A DNA stretch of 64,000 nt from NORP240 sp942492445 (GTDB lineage Bacteria; Pseudomonadota; Gammaproteobacteria; Pseudomonadales; Pseudohongiellaceae), in NCBI GenBank assembly GCA_942492445.1, contig CALOEW010000006.1:1-64000 (forward strand), in the 5' to 3' direction. Numbering within the stretch: position 1 is the stretch's first letter; every line of letters begins with the position of its first letter. The position numbers were made by a program, and so were the translations under genes. The notes beneath the pieces are model-generated. The model was given only the letters and a program-made list of their open reading frames with translations, was not told the DNA's origin and searched no databases. Of this stretch, positions 38,513-49,980 are shown piece by piece.

Positions 38513-39576
38513 TTGGAGTACCTGATTGAGTATGGGATGTTTCTCGCCAAAGTCGTAACACTGGTGCTGGCCGTAATTGTTATTCTTATTGCGCTGGCTT
38601 CAGTAGGTAACAGACAGCGGAAAGGGGCGGCGAAAGGGCATATCAAGGTCACTAAAATCAACGATCAGCTGGACGAGATGCTCGACTCGCTGAAAAAAGC
38701 GGTGCTGGACAAACACCGTCTGAAACTGGATCTCAAATCCAGGAAAAGCAGGAGAAGGAAGACGACAAGGTCAACCGGGCGTCGAAAAAAGTGGACCAGG
38801 AGCAACAGGAGAATCGCAGAAGAAGGGTCTACGTGCTCAACTTCAAAGGTGACATTGCCGCCCATGCAGTCGCCTCGCTGAGGGAGGAAATTACCGCAGT
38901 GCTGTCCCTGGCCAGTAATAAGGACGAAGTGCTGGTCCGGCTGGAAAGCCCCGGGGGGATGGTGCACGCATACGGACTTGCCTCTTCCCAGTTGATGCGC
39001 ATCAAAGCCAGGAAAATCCCCTTGACTGTCTGTGTCGACAAGGTTGCAGCCAGTGGCGGCTACATGATGGCCTGCCTTGCCGACAAACTGGTGGCAGCCC
39101 CGTTTGCGATTATCGGCTCTATCGGCGTGCTGGTGCAGCTGCCCAACTTTCATCGATTGCTGAAGAAGAATGAAATCGATTACGAAACCATTACGGCTGG
39201 AGAATTCAAGACCACCCTCACCACCTTCGGGGAGATAACCCAGAAGGGAAGAGACAAAGTGAAGCAGGATGTGGAGGATATGCACACACTGTTCAAGCAA
39301 TGGGTCAAAGACCATCGGCCCAGCATTGAAATCGACAAGATTTCCACCGGTGAAACCTGGGTGGGCATCCAGGCCAAGGAACGCTACATGGTTGACGAAC
39401 TGAAAACCAGTGATGAGTGTCTGGTTGCAGCGTGTGAAGACGCAGACGTATACGAAGTGGAATACGAACTGAAAAAGTCGATTCAAGACAAGGTAGGCTC
39501 AATATTCCGGGAGGCTTCTCAAGCAGCAGTGTCTACACTCCTGGAAAAGGGAGACTCCAGAAATTACTTTTCCTGA
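38513..39576 (+). pseudogene. sohB: SohB-type inner-membrane serine protease, interrupted by one frameshift
   Basis: The TTG at 38513, after AGGAGAG, starts a SohB N-terminus with one membrane segment (about residues 8-28). The frame reads well to about 38735 and then becomes an Arg-rich shadow frame. The protein continues in the -1 frame from about 38737 (IQEKQEKEDDKVNRASKK) to 39576, with NFKGDIAAHAVASLREEI, the SPGGMVHAYGLA pocket, the nucleophile Ser in KVAASGGYMMAC and the Lys-containing IGSIGVL region. One missing base, most simply an A in the AAA at 38735-38737, would restore a normal protein of about 355 residues. An A-AAA-AAG slippery heptamer at 38785-38791 is a less likely way to bridge the frames. 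Confidence 0.85.
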
Positions 39577-39616
39577 AAACCGGCATCGCGACGCCACAGA
39601 CACGGGGAGAAAACCA

Positions 39617-40612
39617 TTGCTAACCTTCAAGGCCCTGCTTGTGAAAGAACAGGAACAGGGAATTTTCGTCAGGGATATAGTGGATCGGCAACTGGACGAT
39701 CTGCCAGCCGGCGACGTTCTGGTTCGAGTTCACTATTCGTCCCTCAATTACAAGGATGCCCTGTCCGCGGCGGGCAACAAAGGGGTGACGAGAAACTATC
39801 CCCATACACCAGGCATCGACGCCGCAGGTGAGGTGGTGGAAAGCAGCGCGGACGAATTTTCCGCAGGTGATGAAGTGATTGTCATTGGTTATGACCTGGG
39901 GATGAATACCGCCGGAGGATATGGCCAGTATATTCGCGTACCGGCGGACTGGGTTGTTGCCCGTCCGGCAGGCCTCTCGCTCCGGGAGAGTATGATCCTG
40001 GGCACTGCTGGTTTTACTGCTGCGCTTTGTGTGGAAAAACTGCTGCTAAATGGGCTTAGCGCTGACAGCGGCGAGGTGCTGGTCACCGGCGCTACCGGCG
40101 GGGTTGGTGCTATCGCGGTGGCGATTCTTCACAAACTGGGATTCACCGTAGCGGCTGCGACGGGCAAGTCGCAACAACACCGGTTCCTGAGCGGATTGGG
40201 CGCCGCAAGGGTTGTTGATCGTGCGGTTTTGCTTGAGGAATCAAAGCGCCCCCTGCTGCAGGAGGAGTGGGGCGGTGCGGTGGACGTGGTGGGAGGTCAG
40301 ACCCTGGTGAATATCCTGAAATCCCTCAGATACGGAGGCAGCGTTGCCTGTTGCGGCCTGGTGGGGTCGCCTGATATCAATGGCACCGTGTTTCCCTTCA
40401 TCCTGCGCGGTGTAAACCTGCTTGGGGTGGATTCCGTTAATCTGCCATTGGCCACCAAACGCCGGGTGTGGGCGCGACTGGCATCGGAATGGAAGCTGGA
40501 GAAGCTTCAGCACCTCGGGCAGGAGATCGGATTTTCCGATCTGAAGAGCAGTCTGGACAAGGTTCTGCAGGGGCAGGCTGTAGGCCGGCTGGTTCTGAAC
40601 CTGGCTCGCTAG
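39617..40612 (+). CDS. acuI: acrylyl-CoA reductase / YhdH-type quinone oxidoreductase
   Basis: The 331-residue medium-chain dehydrogenase lacks zinc ligands. It has the YhdH/AcuI landmarks: SSLNYKDALSA, PHTPGIDAAGEV, the NADPH-binding VTGATGGVGAIAVAIL (about 155-170), and GVDSVNLP near the end. YhdH/AcuI enzymes reduce acrylyl-CoA, relevant to DMSP and propionate-type metabolism in marine bacteria. The start is TTG at 39617 after GGGGAGA. The physiological substrate here is inferred from family only. Confidence 0.87.
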   Translation: MLTFKALLVKEQEQGIFVRDIVDRQLDDLPAGDVLVRVHYSSLNYKDALSAAGNKGVTRNYPHTPGIDAAGEVVESSADEFSAGDEVIVIGYDLGMNTAGGYGQYIRVPADWVVARPAGLSLRESMILGTAGFTAALCVEKLLLNGLSADSGEVLVTGATGGVGAIAVAILHKLGFTVAAATGKSQQHRFLSGLGAARVVDRAVLLEESKRPLLQEEWGGAVDVVGGQTLVNILKSLRYGGSVACCGLVGSPDINGTVFPFILRGVNLLGVDSVNLPLATKRRVWARLASEWKLEKLQHLGQEIGFSDLKSSLDKVLQGQAVGRLVLNLAR

Positions 40613-40631
40613 CAGGTGCCGTGCTGCCGCT

Positions 40632-41792
40632 TCAGTCGCGCCTGAGTTTTTCACTCAGACTTATCGGAGTCGGGCAGAACATGACTACGAGGTAGGAGGA
40701 AGCAACGAAAGTGATGATGGCAGCGGCCTGAATTATCAGTGAAGCCGCTTCACCAATGACTTGAGACTGAGTGGCCACGTAGGCAATCAACAATGAGAAT
40801 TCACTGATCTGGCCCAGTCTCAGTCCGGCATCCCAGGCCAGTTTGTTGCGTTCCTCGAAGCGGCGCAACAGGTAGTGAAAGACTACCGGTTTGAGAGTAA
40901 GGGCCAGCGCTCCCAGCAGCAGGGCGGGGCCTATTATTTCCCCGATCAACTGAATATTGAACTGGGCACCCAGGGAAAAGAAAAAGAGGATCAGAAAAAA
41001 ATCCCGCAGCGGCTTCAGGCTGAAAGCGATGTATTGGGCAATCGGGCTGGTTGCCAGCGAAACACCCGCCACAAAAGCTCCGATTTCCGCGGAAAGCCCC
41101 ATGAACGCAGCCAGTGCCGAGATGCCCAGGCACCAGCCTATCGCCAGCAGGAAAATGTATTCCTTGAAGTGGTCAAAGCGCCCGATCAGGAACAGCAGCA
41201 CGTAGCGGGTGCTGCTCCAGGCGATCAACATCAGTACGGGAAAGGCCAGAAAGACGCTCAATGCGTTGGACTGTTCGCCTGGATGAATATCCAGGAACAC
41301 GAGCAGGAATATGGCGATGAAGTCCTGGAGCAACAGGATCCCCACCATCAGCTCACCCATATGCTTCTGATGCAGCACGGTAGTGGGCAGCAGTTTGATA
41401 CCGATGATTGTACTTGAAAAAATCATGGCGGCGCCGATCACCAGGCTTTCCAGCTGCGACAGGCCGAACAGTAATCCGGTACCGTAGCCGAGCAGCACGA
41501 ACACCACGGAGCTGATCAGTGTAACCAGAAATGTCTTTTTCAGGGTGCTGAGCAGTTTCGCCGGTTGCATGTCCAATCCCAACAGGAACAGCAGAAAGAT
41601 GATTCCGAATTCGGCAATGTCGCTGAGCAGATTTGCTTCGGAGATCAGTCCGGAGCCAAAGGGACCAAGCACCACCCCCAGGGCGATGTAGGCAACCAGC
41701 AGCGGTTGCCGGAAAACCAGGGCGATAGTGGAAACCAGCGCTGCGCCGCTGAAGATAAGAAAAAACGAAAACAGCAGAGAATCAGGTTCCAT
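40632..41792 (-). CDS. CPA2-family cation:proton antiporter, membrane domain only
   Basis: The 386-residue protein consists almost entirely of hydrophobic helices (about 11-13), with the KefB/YbaL-type sequences VVLGPFGSGLI, LLFLLGLDMQPAKL and the ion-site region LAAFMGLSAEIGAFVAGVSLA. It ends right after the membrane domain and has no RCK/TrkA-N nucleotide-binding domain, which KefB, KefC and YbaL carry in another ~200 residues. Monovalent cation/proton exchange is the family role. It is probably a naturally short member, because the C-terminus reads cleanly to its stop. Confidence 0.8.
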   Translation of the reverse strand: MEPDSLLFSFFLIFSGAALVSTIALVFRQPLLVAYIALGVVLGPFGSGLISEANLLSDIAEFGIIFLLFLLGLDMQPAKLLSTLKKTFLVTLISSVVFVLLGYGTGLLFGLSQLESLVIGAAMIFSSTIIGIKLLPTTVLHQKHMGELMVGILLLQDFIAIFLLVFLDIHPGEQSNALSVFLAFPVLMLIAWSSTRYVLLFLIGRFDHFKEYIFLLAIGWCLGISALAAFMGLSAEIGAFVAGVSLATSPIAQYIAFSLKPLRDFFLILFFFSLGAQFNIQLIGEIIGPALLLGALALTLKPVVFHYLLRRFEERNKLAWDAGLRLGQISEFSLLIAYVATQSQVIGEAASLIIQAAAIITFVASSYLVVMFCPTPISLSEKLRRD

Positions 41793-41819
41793 AATGCCGC
41801 CTTTCGGCCGTCGCCTGGA

Positions 41820-42320
41820 TCAACGACGTCTGAAAAGTGGTTGGGGCTGATCGATACTGGCCTGATATCCGGTCTGGAAGTCTTCAAATGCCTTAAGGCA
41901 CTCGTCCGGGTCCTGATCGCTGCGAAGTGAAAAAGCATTGAATCCACAGCGATGCATATAGAAGAGCTGGTCCCGCAACACGTCACCCAGAGCTCTGATT
42001 TCACCCTGGTAGCCCAGATTCTCCCGTAATTCACGGGCATTTGTGTAGGAGCGACCGTCCGAGAAAACAGGAAAATTGAGTCCGATTAATGGAAATGAGT
42101 CTAAAGGGTCGCGGATGTCCCTCGCCAGTTCGTCACTGTCAAGCCAGATGGTGACTTTCCCCGAGTATGCGGCGATGTCCTGCTGAAAAAGTTTCCAGAA
42201 CCTGTGCGGAACGATAATGTCACGACCCGGCAGTGCCTGCAGGATACCGGGATCGGTAGCCTGTTTGATTACCACCCAGTGGTCATCGACCAGTTTGCCG
42301 TCTTTAATCAGCCTTTGCAT
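41820..42320 (-). CDS. DUF934 protein linked to sulfite reductase
   Basis: The 166-residue DUF934 protein has the family core FPVFSDGRSYTNARELRENLGY and IRALGDVLRDQLFYMHRCGF. It starts at 42320, overlapping the end of cysI by 17 bases, so the two are translationally coupled. DUF934 proteins are regularly encoded beside ferredoxin-type sulfite reductase genes in proteobacteria and probably assist that enzyme; the mechanism is unknown. The frame is open further upstream inside cysI. Confidence 0.87.
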   Translation of the reverse strand: MQRLIKDGKLVDDHWVVIKQATDPGILQALPGRDIIVPHRFWKLFQQDIAAYSGKVTIWLDSDELARDIRDPLDSFPLIGLNFPVFSDGRSYTNARELRENLGYQGEIRALGDVLRDQLFYMHRCGFNAFSLRSDQDPDECLKAFEDFQTGYQASIDQPQPLFRRR

Positions 42321-43962
42321 AAACCCTTTCCTTGAACGGGGTGATTCCGATTCGGTCATAGGTGTTGATAAAAGTCTCACCGGGATTACGGTTCTCCCGA
42401 TACACAGTGACGATTTTATCAATCACTCCAGGAATCTCGTCCTGGGCGAAGGCTGGGCCAATGATCGCCCCAAGCGCGGTTCGATTTCCGGCCGAACCGC
42501 CGAGGGAGACCTGATAGAATTCCTCCCCTTTTTTGTCCACGCCAAGAATTCCGATATTGCCAACATGGTGATGTCCACAGGCATTCATACAGCCGGAAAT
42601 GTTGATTGCCAGTTCGCCGATATCCTGCAACAGCGCCTGGTCGTTAAACTGACGCTGGATCGATTCGGCAATGGGAATCGACTTGGCATTGGCCAGGGCG
42701 CAAAAATCTCCTCCCGGGCAGCAGATTACGTCAGTAAGCAGGCCAAGGTTCGGAGTTGCCAATGACTTGCTGTTCAGAGATTTCCAGAGTTGATAGAGCC
42801 GTGATTTCTCCACGTCGGAAAAGATAATGTTCTGCTGGTGACTGATCCGCATTTCGCCAAAGCTGAACTGATCGGCGAGGTCTGCAACAAAATTCATCTG
42901 CCCGGCGGAGACATCGCCCGGCGCGGAGCCGGTTTCCTTTAGACTGAGCGTGGCGATGGCATAGCCGGATCGCTGGTGTGGCCTGACGTTCTGCTGGCAC
43001 CAGCTGGCGAACAGGAGGTCGGATGCCAGGGCGCTGTCAAGTTCCTTGCTGGTATCAGGCAGATCCCGGTACGGCGGGGCGGTAAAAAACGATTTGCAGC
43101 GTTCGATTTCCTCATCCGTGAGAGTCATTGCCCCGTCTTTGATTTTTTCCCACTCGATGTGCACTTTTTCCCGGAACAGTTCGGGCCCGGTTTCCTTGAC
43201 CAGGATTTTGATTCGCGCCTTGTACTTGTTGTCACGACGCCCCTCCCGATTGTAAACACGCAGAATCGCCTCCAGGAAAGTAAGGATGTGCTTCTTCTCC
43301 ACGAACTCGGACATAACGTGACCGATGACAGGAGTTCTACCCAGACCACCCCCGGCCAATACACGAAATCCAGTCTCACCTTGTTCGTTACGGACGATAT
43401 AAATGCCGATGTCGTGAACCTGGGTTGCCGCCTGATCATCCCGGGTCCCGCAGACGGCGATTTTGAACTTACGGGGCAGGTAAGCGAACTCCGGGTGAAA
43501 TGTGGACCACTGTCGAATGATTTCACAGTAAGGCCGACTGTCTTCTATCTCGTCGACTGCACACCCAGCGAACTGATCTGTAGTGGTGTTGCGGATACAG
43601 TTTCCACTGGTTTGAATGGCATGCATTTCCACTTCGGCCAGGTGCTCCAGGATATCGGGCACCTCCTCCAATTCCGGCCAGTTGAACTGGATGTTCTGAC
43701 GGGTGGTCAGATGACCGTAACCCTTGTCGAAATGGTCTGCGATGAACGCGAGTTTTCGCATCTGTGCAGATGACAGCAGGCCGTAGGGAATCGCAATCCG
43801 CAGCATCGGCGCCAGGCGCTGAATATAAAGTCCGTTCTGCAGTCGCAACGGCAGAAATTCGGCATCAGTTAATTTTCCATCCAGGAAGCGCCTGGTCTGG
43901 CCACGGAACTGCGCGACCCGATCGGCCAGCATCTGATGGTCGTACTGGTCATAGGTGTACAT
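42304..43962 (-). CDS. cysI: assimilatory sulfite reductase hemoprotein (CysI / ferredoxin-type nitrite-sulfite reductase)
   Basis: The 552-residue siroheme protein has two ferredoxin-like halves (the first with HLTTRQNIQFNW) and the 4Fe-4S-siroheme cysteines in CCPGGDFCALANAKS and CMNACGHHHVGNIGILG. It reduces sulfite to sulfide in cysteine synthesis. No CysJ flavoprotein is nearby, so electrons may come from ferredoxin. DUF934 follows as second gene. Sulfite is preferred over nitrite as substrate because of the DUF934 neighbour. Confidence 0.9.
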   Translation of the reverse strand: MYTYDQYDHQMLADRVAQFRGQTRRFLDGKLTDAEFLPLRLQNGLYIQRLAPMLRIAIPYGLLSSAQMRKLAFIADHFDKGYGHLTTRQNIQFNWPELEEVPDILEHLAEVEMHAIQTSGNCIRNTTTDQFAGCAVDEIEDSRPYCEIIRQWSTFHPEFAYLPRKFKIAVCGTRDDQAATQVHDIGIYIVRNEQGETGFRVLAGGGLGRTPVIGHVMSEFVEKKHILTFLEAILRVYNREGRRDNKYKARIKILVKETGPELFREKVHIEWEKIKDGAMTLTDEEIERCKSFFTAPPYRDLPDTSKELDSALASDLLFASWCQQNVRPHQRSGYAIATLSLKETGSAPGDVSAGQMNFVADLADQFSFGEMRISHQQNIIFSDVEKSRLYQLWKSLNSKSLATPNLGLLTDVICCPGGDFCALANAKSIPIAESIQRQFNDQALLQDIGELAINISGCMNACGHHHVGNIGILGVDKKGEEFYQVSLGGSAGNRTALGAIIGPAFAQDEIPGVIDKIVTVYRENRNPGETFINTYDRIGITPFKERVYAKAD

Positions 43963-44070
43963 AAAACTCCTGTGCCTGCAAAGTCGATTGCCGGCTCCCT
44001 GAAGCCGGACGGAGCCAGTCCCAGGGACCGCCGATCAGACTGAAAGACAGGCAGTTGCTGCTAAGACACC

Positions 44071-44108
44071 CTGAACAGAACCCACCATGCATTGCGGAGT
44101 CTGTTCAG
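44071..44108. repeat. perfect 9-base inverted repeat between metH and cysI
   Basis: CTGAACAGA (44071-44079) and TCTGTTCAG (44100-44108) are exact complements around 20 bases. No T tract follows on either strand, so a terminator is doubtful; a processing site or operator for cysI is possible. A second small hairpin (CCGGCT...AGCCGG) lies nearer cysI around 43992-44009. Confidence 0.5.
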
Positions 44109-44155
44109 TGATTTTCTGATTTTAACCAATCGGGCTGTTGGTTGTCAGCTTCGAC

Positions 44156-47845
<3,690 letters not shown>

Positions 47846-47877
47846 AAGCTCCAGTCCGTCAACAGCCCTGTCGGGTC

Positions 47878-47899
47878 GAGCCCGGGTCAGGACGGGCTC
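47878..47899 (-). promoter_or_regulatory. hairpin in the metH leader
   Basis: GAGCCCG and CGGGCTC form a seven-pair stem about 35-55 bases upstream of the metH ATG. Further upstream TAGAAT with TTGATT at 19-base spacing is a weak promoter candidate. I see no cobalamin or SAM riboswitch pattern. Confidence 0.35.
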
Positions 47900-48051
47900 C
47901 GTGAAGAGAGGGCGCATTCTACCAGAAAAACAAGTTTTAAAATCAATGGCTTCGGCCAATAACCAAGCAAATTACTAAGGTATTTAAATTCGACTTCGGT
48001 TGCGTTACACTTGTGTCCACGTATCCAAGCAATTGTCGGGTAGAGGATTTT

Positions 48052-48636
48052 ATGATTACTGTCACTGAACCGGCCCAGGAATACCTTGCCGAACTGCTGA
48101 AGAAGCAGGACTGTGAGGATATCGCGATTCGTATCTTTATCATCGATGCCGGCACGCCCAGAGCAGAAACCTGCATCTCGTTCTGCCGTCCGGGCGAGGA
48201 AAAGGGCGATGATGAAGTCAGGGATTACAAAGGCTTCAGGGGCTTCATCGAAAAACAGAGCATTCCGTTTCTGGAGGATGCCGTGGTGGATTTCGCCAAG
48301 GATGACCTCGGAGGCGGACAACTGACCATCAAGGCTCCCAATTCCAGGCTGCCCAAGCTGACTGAAGACAGCTCACTCGTGGACCGTATCAATTACATAC
48401 TCTACAACGAAATAAACCCGGCACTGGCTGCTCACGGCGGTAATGTCACTCTCGAGGAGATTTTTCGCGAGAATATTGCCGTGTTGCGCTTTGGTGGCGG
48501 TTGTCAGGGCTGCGGCATGGTGGACGTGACGCTCAAGGACGGGGTTGAAAAAACCTTGCTTGAGAAAATCCCCGAACTTACGGAAGTGCGTGATGTTACC
48601 GACCACACACAGACCGAAAACGCCTATTATCAGTAA
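48052..48636 (+). CDS. nfuA: Fe/S biogenesis protein NfuA
   Basis: The ATG at 48052 gives 194 residues: a degenerate A-type carrier domain (1-100) and a C-terminal Nfu domain with the cluster-binding CQGC in GGGCQGCGMVDVTL. NfuA delivers 4Fe-4S clusters to targets such as lipoate synthase and protects them under oxidative stress. The gene is divergent from metH. Confidence 0.94.
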   Translation: MITVTEPAQEYLAELLKKQDCEDIAIRIFIIDAGTPRAETCISFCRPGEEKGDDEVRDYKGFRGFIEKQSIPFLEDAVVDFAKDDLGGGQLTIKAPNSRLPKLTEDSSLVDRINYILYNEINPALAAHGGNVTLEEIFRENIAVLRFGGGCQGCGMVDVTLKDGVEKTLLEKIPELTEVRDVTDHTQTENAYYQ

Positions 48637-48726
48637 CCCGCAGGCAGAAACCCGCAGGATTCCAAAACCTCTCGACAGCGTTCGTGATCAGGCGTCAGCT
48701 TTGATTTCCTGGTTCAGGGGACGGCG

Positions 48727-49395
48727 TCAGCGGGCAGCCTGATAACGTAGTTCCAGTTCCTGGTACAGGTTGGCCTGAAAATCGCCATCCTGGGTATCCA
48801 GGACTGCAAGAATTTCAACCAGATGTTCGTTGTCTTCCCTGCCAGACCAGTTTTTCTGGTAGGTGCCCTGTTTGTAGCCTTTGTCCTGGCGGAAAAAATT
48901 CAACACATTCTTCCCTACGTAGCGTCTGAACAAATCTTCCCAACCCATCTGACAGTCCCGCATGATCGCTGCGAATAGGCCCACTTCGACACGTCGGGAT
49001 ACACTGGTGCCGATCAATAATTCCAGTTTGGCAATCAGGTCCAGTGCATTGATCTGGTAGGACTGGCCGTCAAACACCAGGGTATTGGCGGTGTGGCTTT
49101 CCACCGCGTCCATGAGGTTGCCGGCAGCCAGGTCAATATCCCCTTCGCAGTCCAGGAGCATCTCTGACATCATGAAATGCCAGATATCTATCAATTCCAT
49201 CTGCAGCTGAGGAAGGTCATGATGCTGATGTTTCCACCATTTCCAGCCATGGTGTTCGATGGCCTCGGCGCCTTCAATGACTACTGCTCGCAAATACGGG
49301 TATCGGGACTCCAGCCAGTTTTCGTCAACTTTTCTGTTCATGCCGTATTGCAGCGCCAGCATGGTCTGGGCCTGGGTATCTGTCAATTTGCTCAT
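48727..49395 (-). CDS. dimeric (all-alpha, MazG-superfamily) dUTP diphosphatase
   Basis: The 222-residue protein with Glu/Asp motifs in VIEGAEAIEHHGWKWWK and LQMELIDIWHFMMSE matches the dimeric dUTPase family known from trypanosomatids, phages and some bacteria. It would hydrolyse dUTP (and perhaps dUDP) to dUMP, keeping uracil out of DNA. It is unrelated to the trimeric Dut enzyme usual in bacteria. The start at 49395 gives the family-like N-terminus; the frame is open to 49626. Confidence 0.85.
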   Translation of the reverse strand: MSKLTDTQAQTMLALQYGMNRKVDENWLESRYPYLRAVVIEGAEAIEHHGWKWWKHQHHDLPQLQMELIDIWHFMMSEMLLDCEGDIDLAAGNLMDAVESHTANTLVFDGQSYQINALDLIAKLELLIGTSVSRRVEVGLFAAIMRDCQMGWEDLFRRYVGKNVLNFFRQDKGYKQGTYQKNWSGREDNEHLVEILAVLDTQDGDFQANLYQELELRYQAAR

Positions 49396-49483
49396 AATGT
49401 TTCTGTTCAGGGCGCAGGGCCCCGGCGTCGAGAACAAAGGAGGGTTTATTCGAAGGGAATTAGACAGTCTAATTCCGTTAGCC

Positions 49484-49747
49484 TCAGCTCTTGGCCCGGT
49501 CGGCTTCGCCCCTGGTGTGCTTGTGCAGTGCGCTGAGCATCTCGCGACGACTGCGCAGCATATCGTGATAGGACTTTCTGGCGGCAAGGACCTCGGAGTC
49601 TGCGGTGTCCGAGCCTTCGAGCTCATTCAGCCAGTCTTCCAGCACCCGGATTTCACTGGCAAGCTGAACGATGCCTTCTTCGATCAGCTGTTCGTCGATA
49701 TTGATTGGGTTATCAGCACTACTCTGCAATGATTCGCTTTTATTCAT
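49484..49747 (-). CDS. hypothetical protein, 87 aa, helical
   Basis: The sequence is rich in Glu, Leu and Arg, with two predicted helices (about 20-45 and 52-80), no signal peptide and no membrane segment. I do not recognise a family. It precedes the dUTPase gene on the same strand (88-base gap). Its length and hydrophilic composition fit a real small protein; function unknown. Confidence 0.6.
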   Translation of the reverse strand: MNKSESLQSSADNPINIDEQLIEEGIVQLASEIRVLEDWLNELEGSDTADSEVLAARKSYHDMLRSRREMLSALHKHTRGEADRAKS

Positions 49748-49801
49748 GCTCGGTTTCTCTTCTCGCTAGAGTCTGATTCACTCCTGTATCGGCAGGGCCG
49801 T

Positions 49802-49823
49802 AAAAAGTGGCCTCTTCTGGCCA
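49802..49823 (-). terminator. terminator of the 486-aa hypothetical
   Basis: On the minus strand TGGCC-AGAAGA-GGCCA is followed by CTTTTT. It lies about 160 bases after the stop of the 486-aa gene. Confidence 0.55.
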
Positions 49824-49980
49824 GTAATCGGGTTGATGTGACCCCTGGCGCTGTTCTGACGCACAAATTACCGATAACTGCTCCATCGTGCAGAATGTCA
49901 CAGCTGATTTTCGCGGTCAAGGGAATATGACCGGCTAGTAAAAAACAGAACAGTTCGTAGGTCCGGGGGCGGTCCGGAAT

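Noticed and set aside
47846..48051. Cobalamin or SAM riboswitch upstream of metH
   Set aside because: No B12-box or SAM-motif pattern in the leader; only a single simple hairpin.
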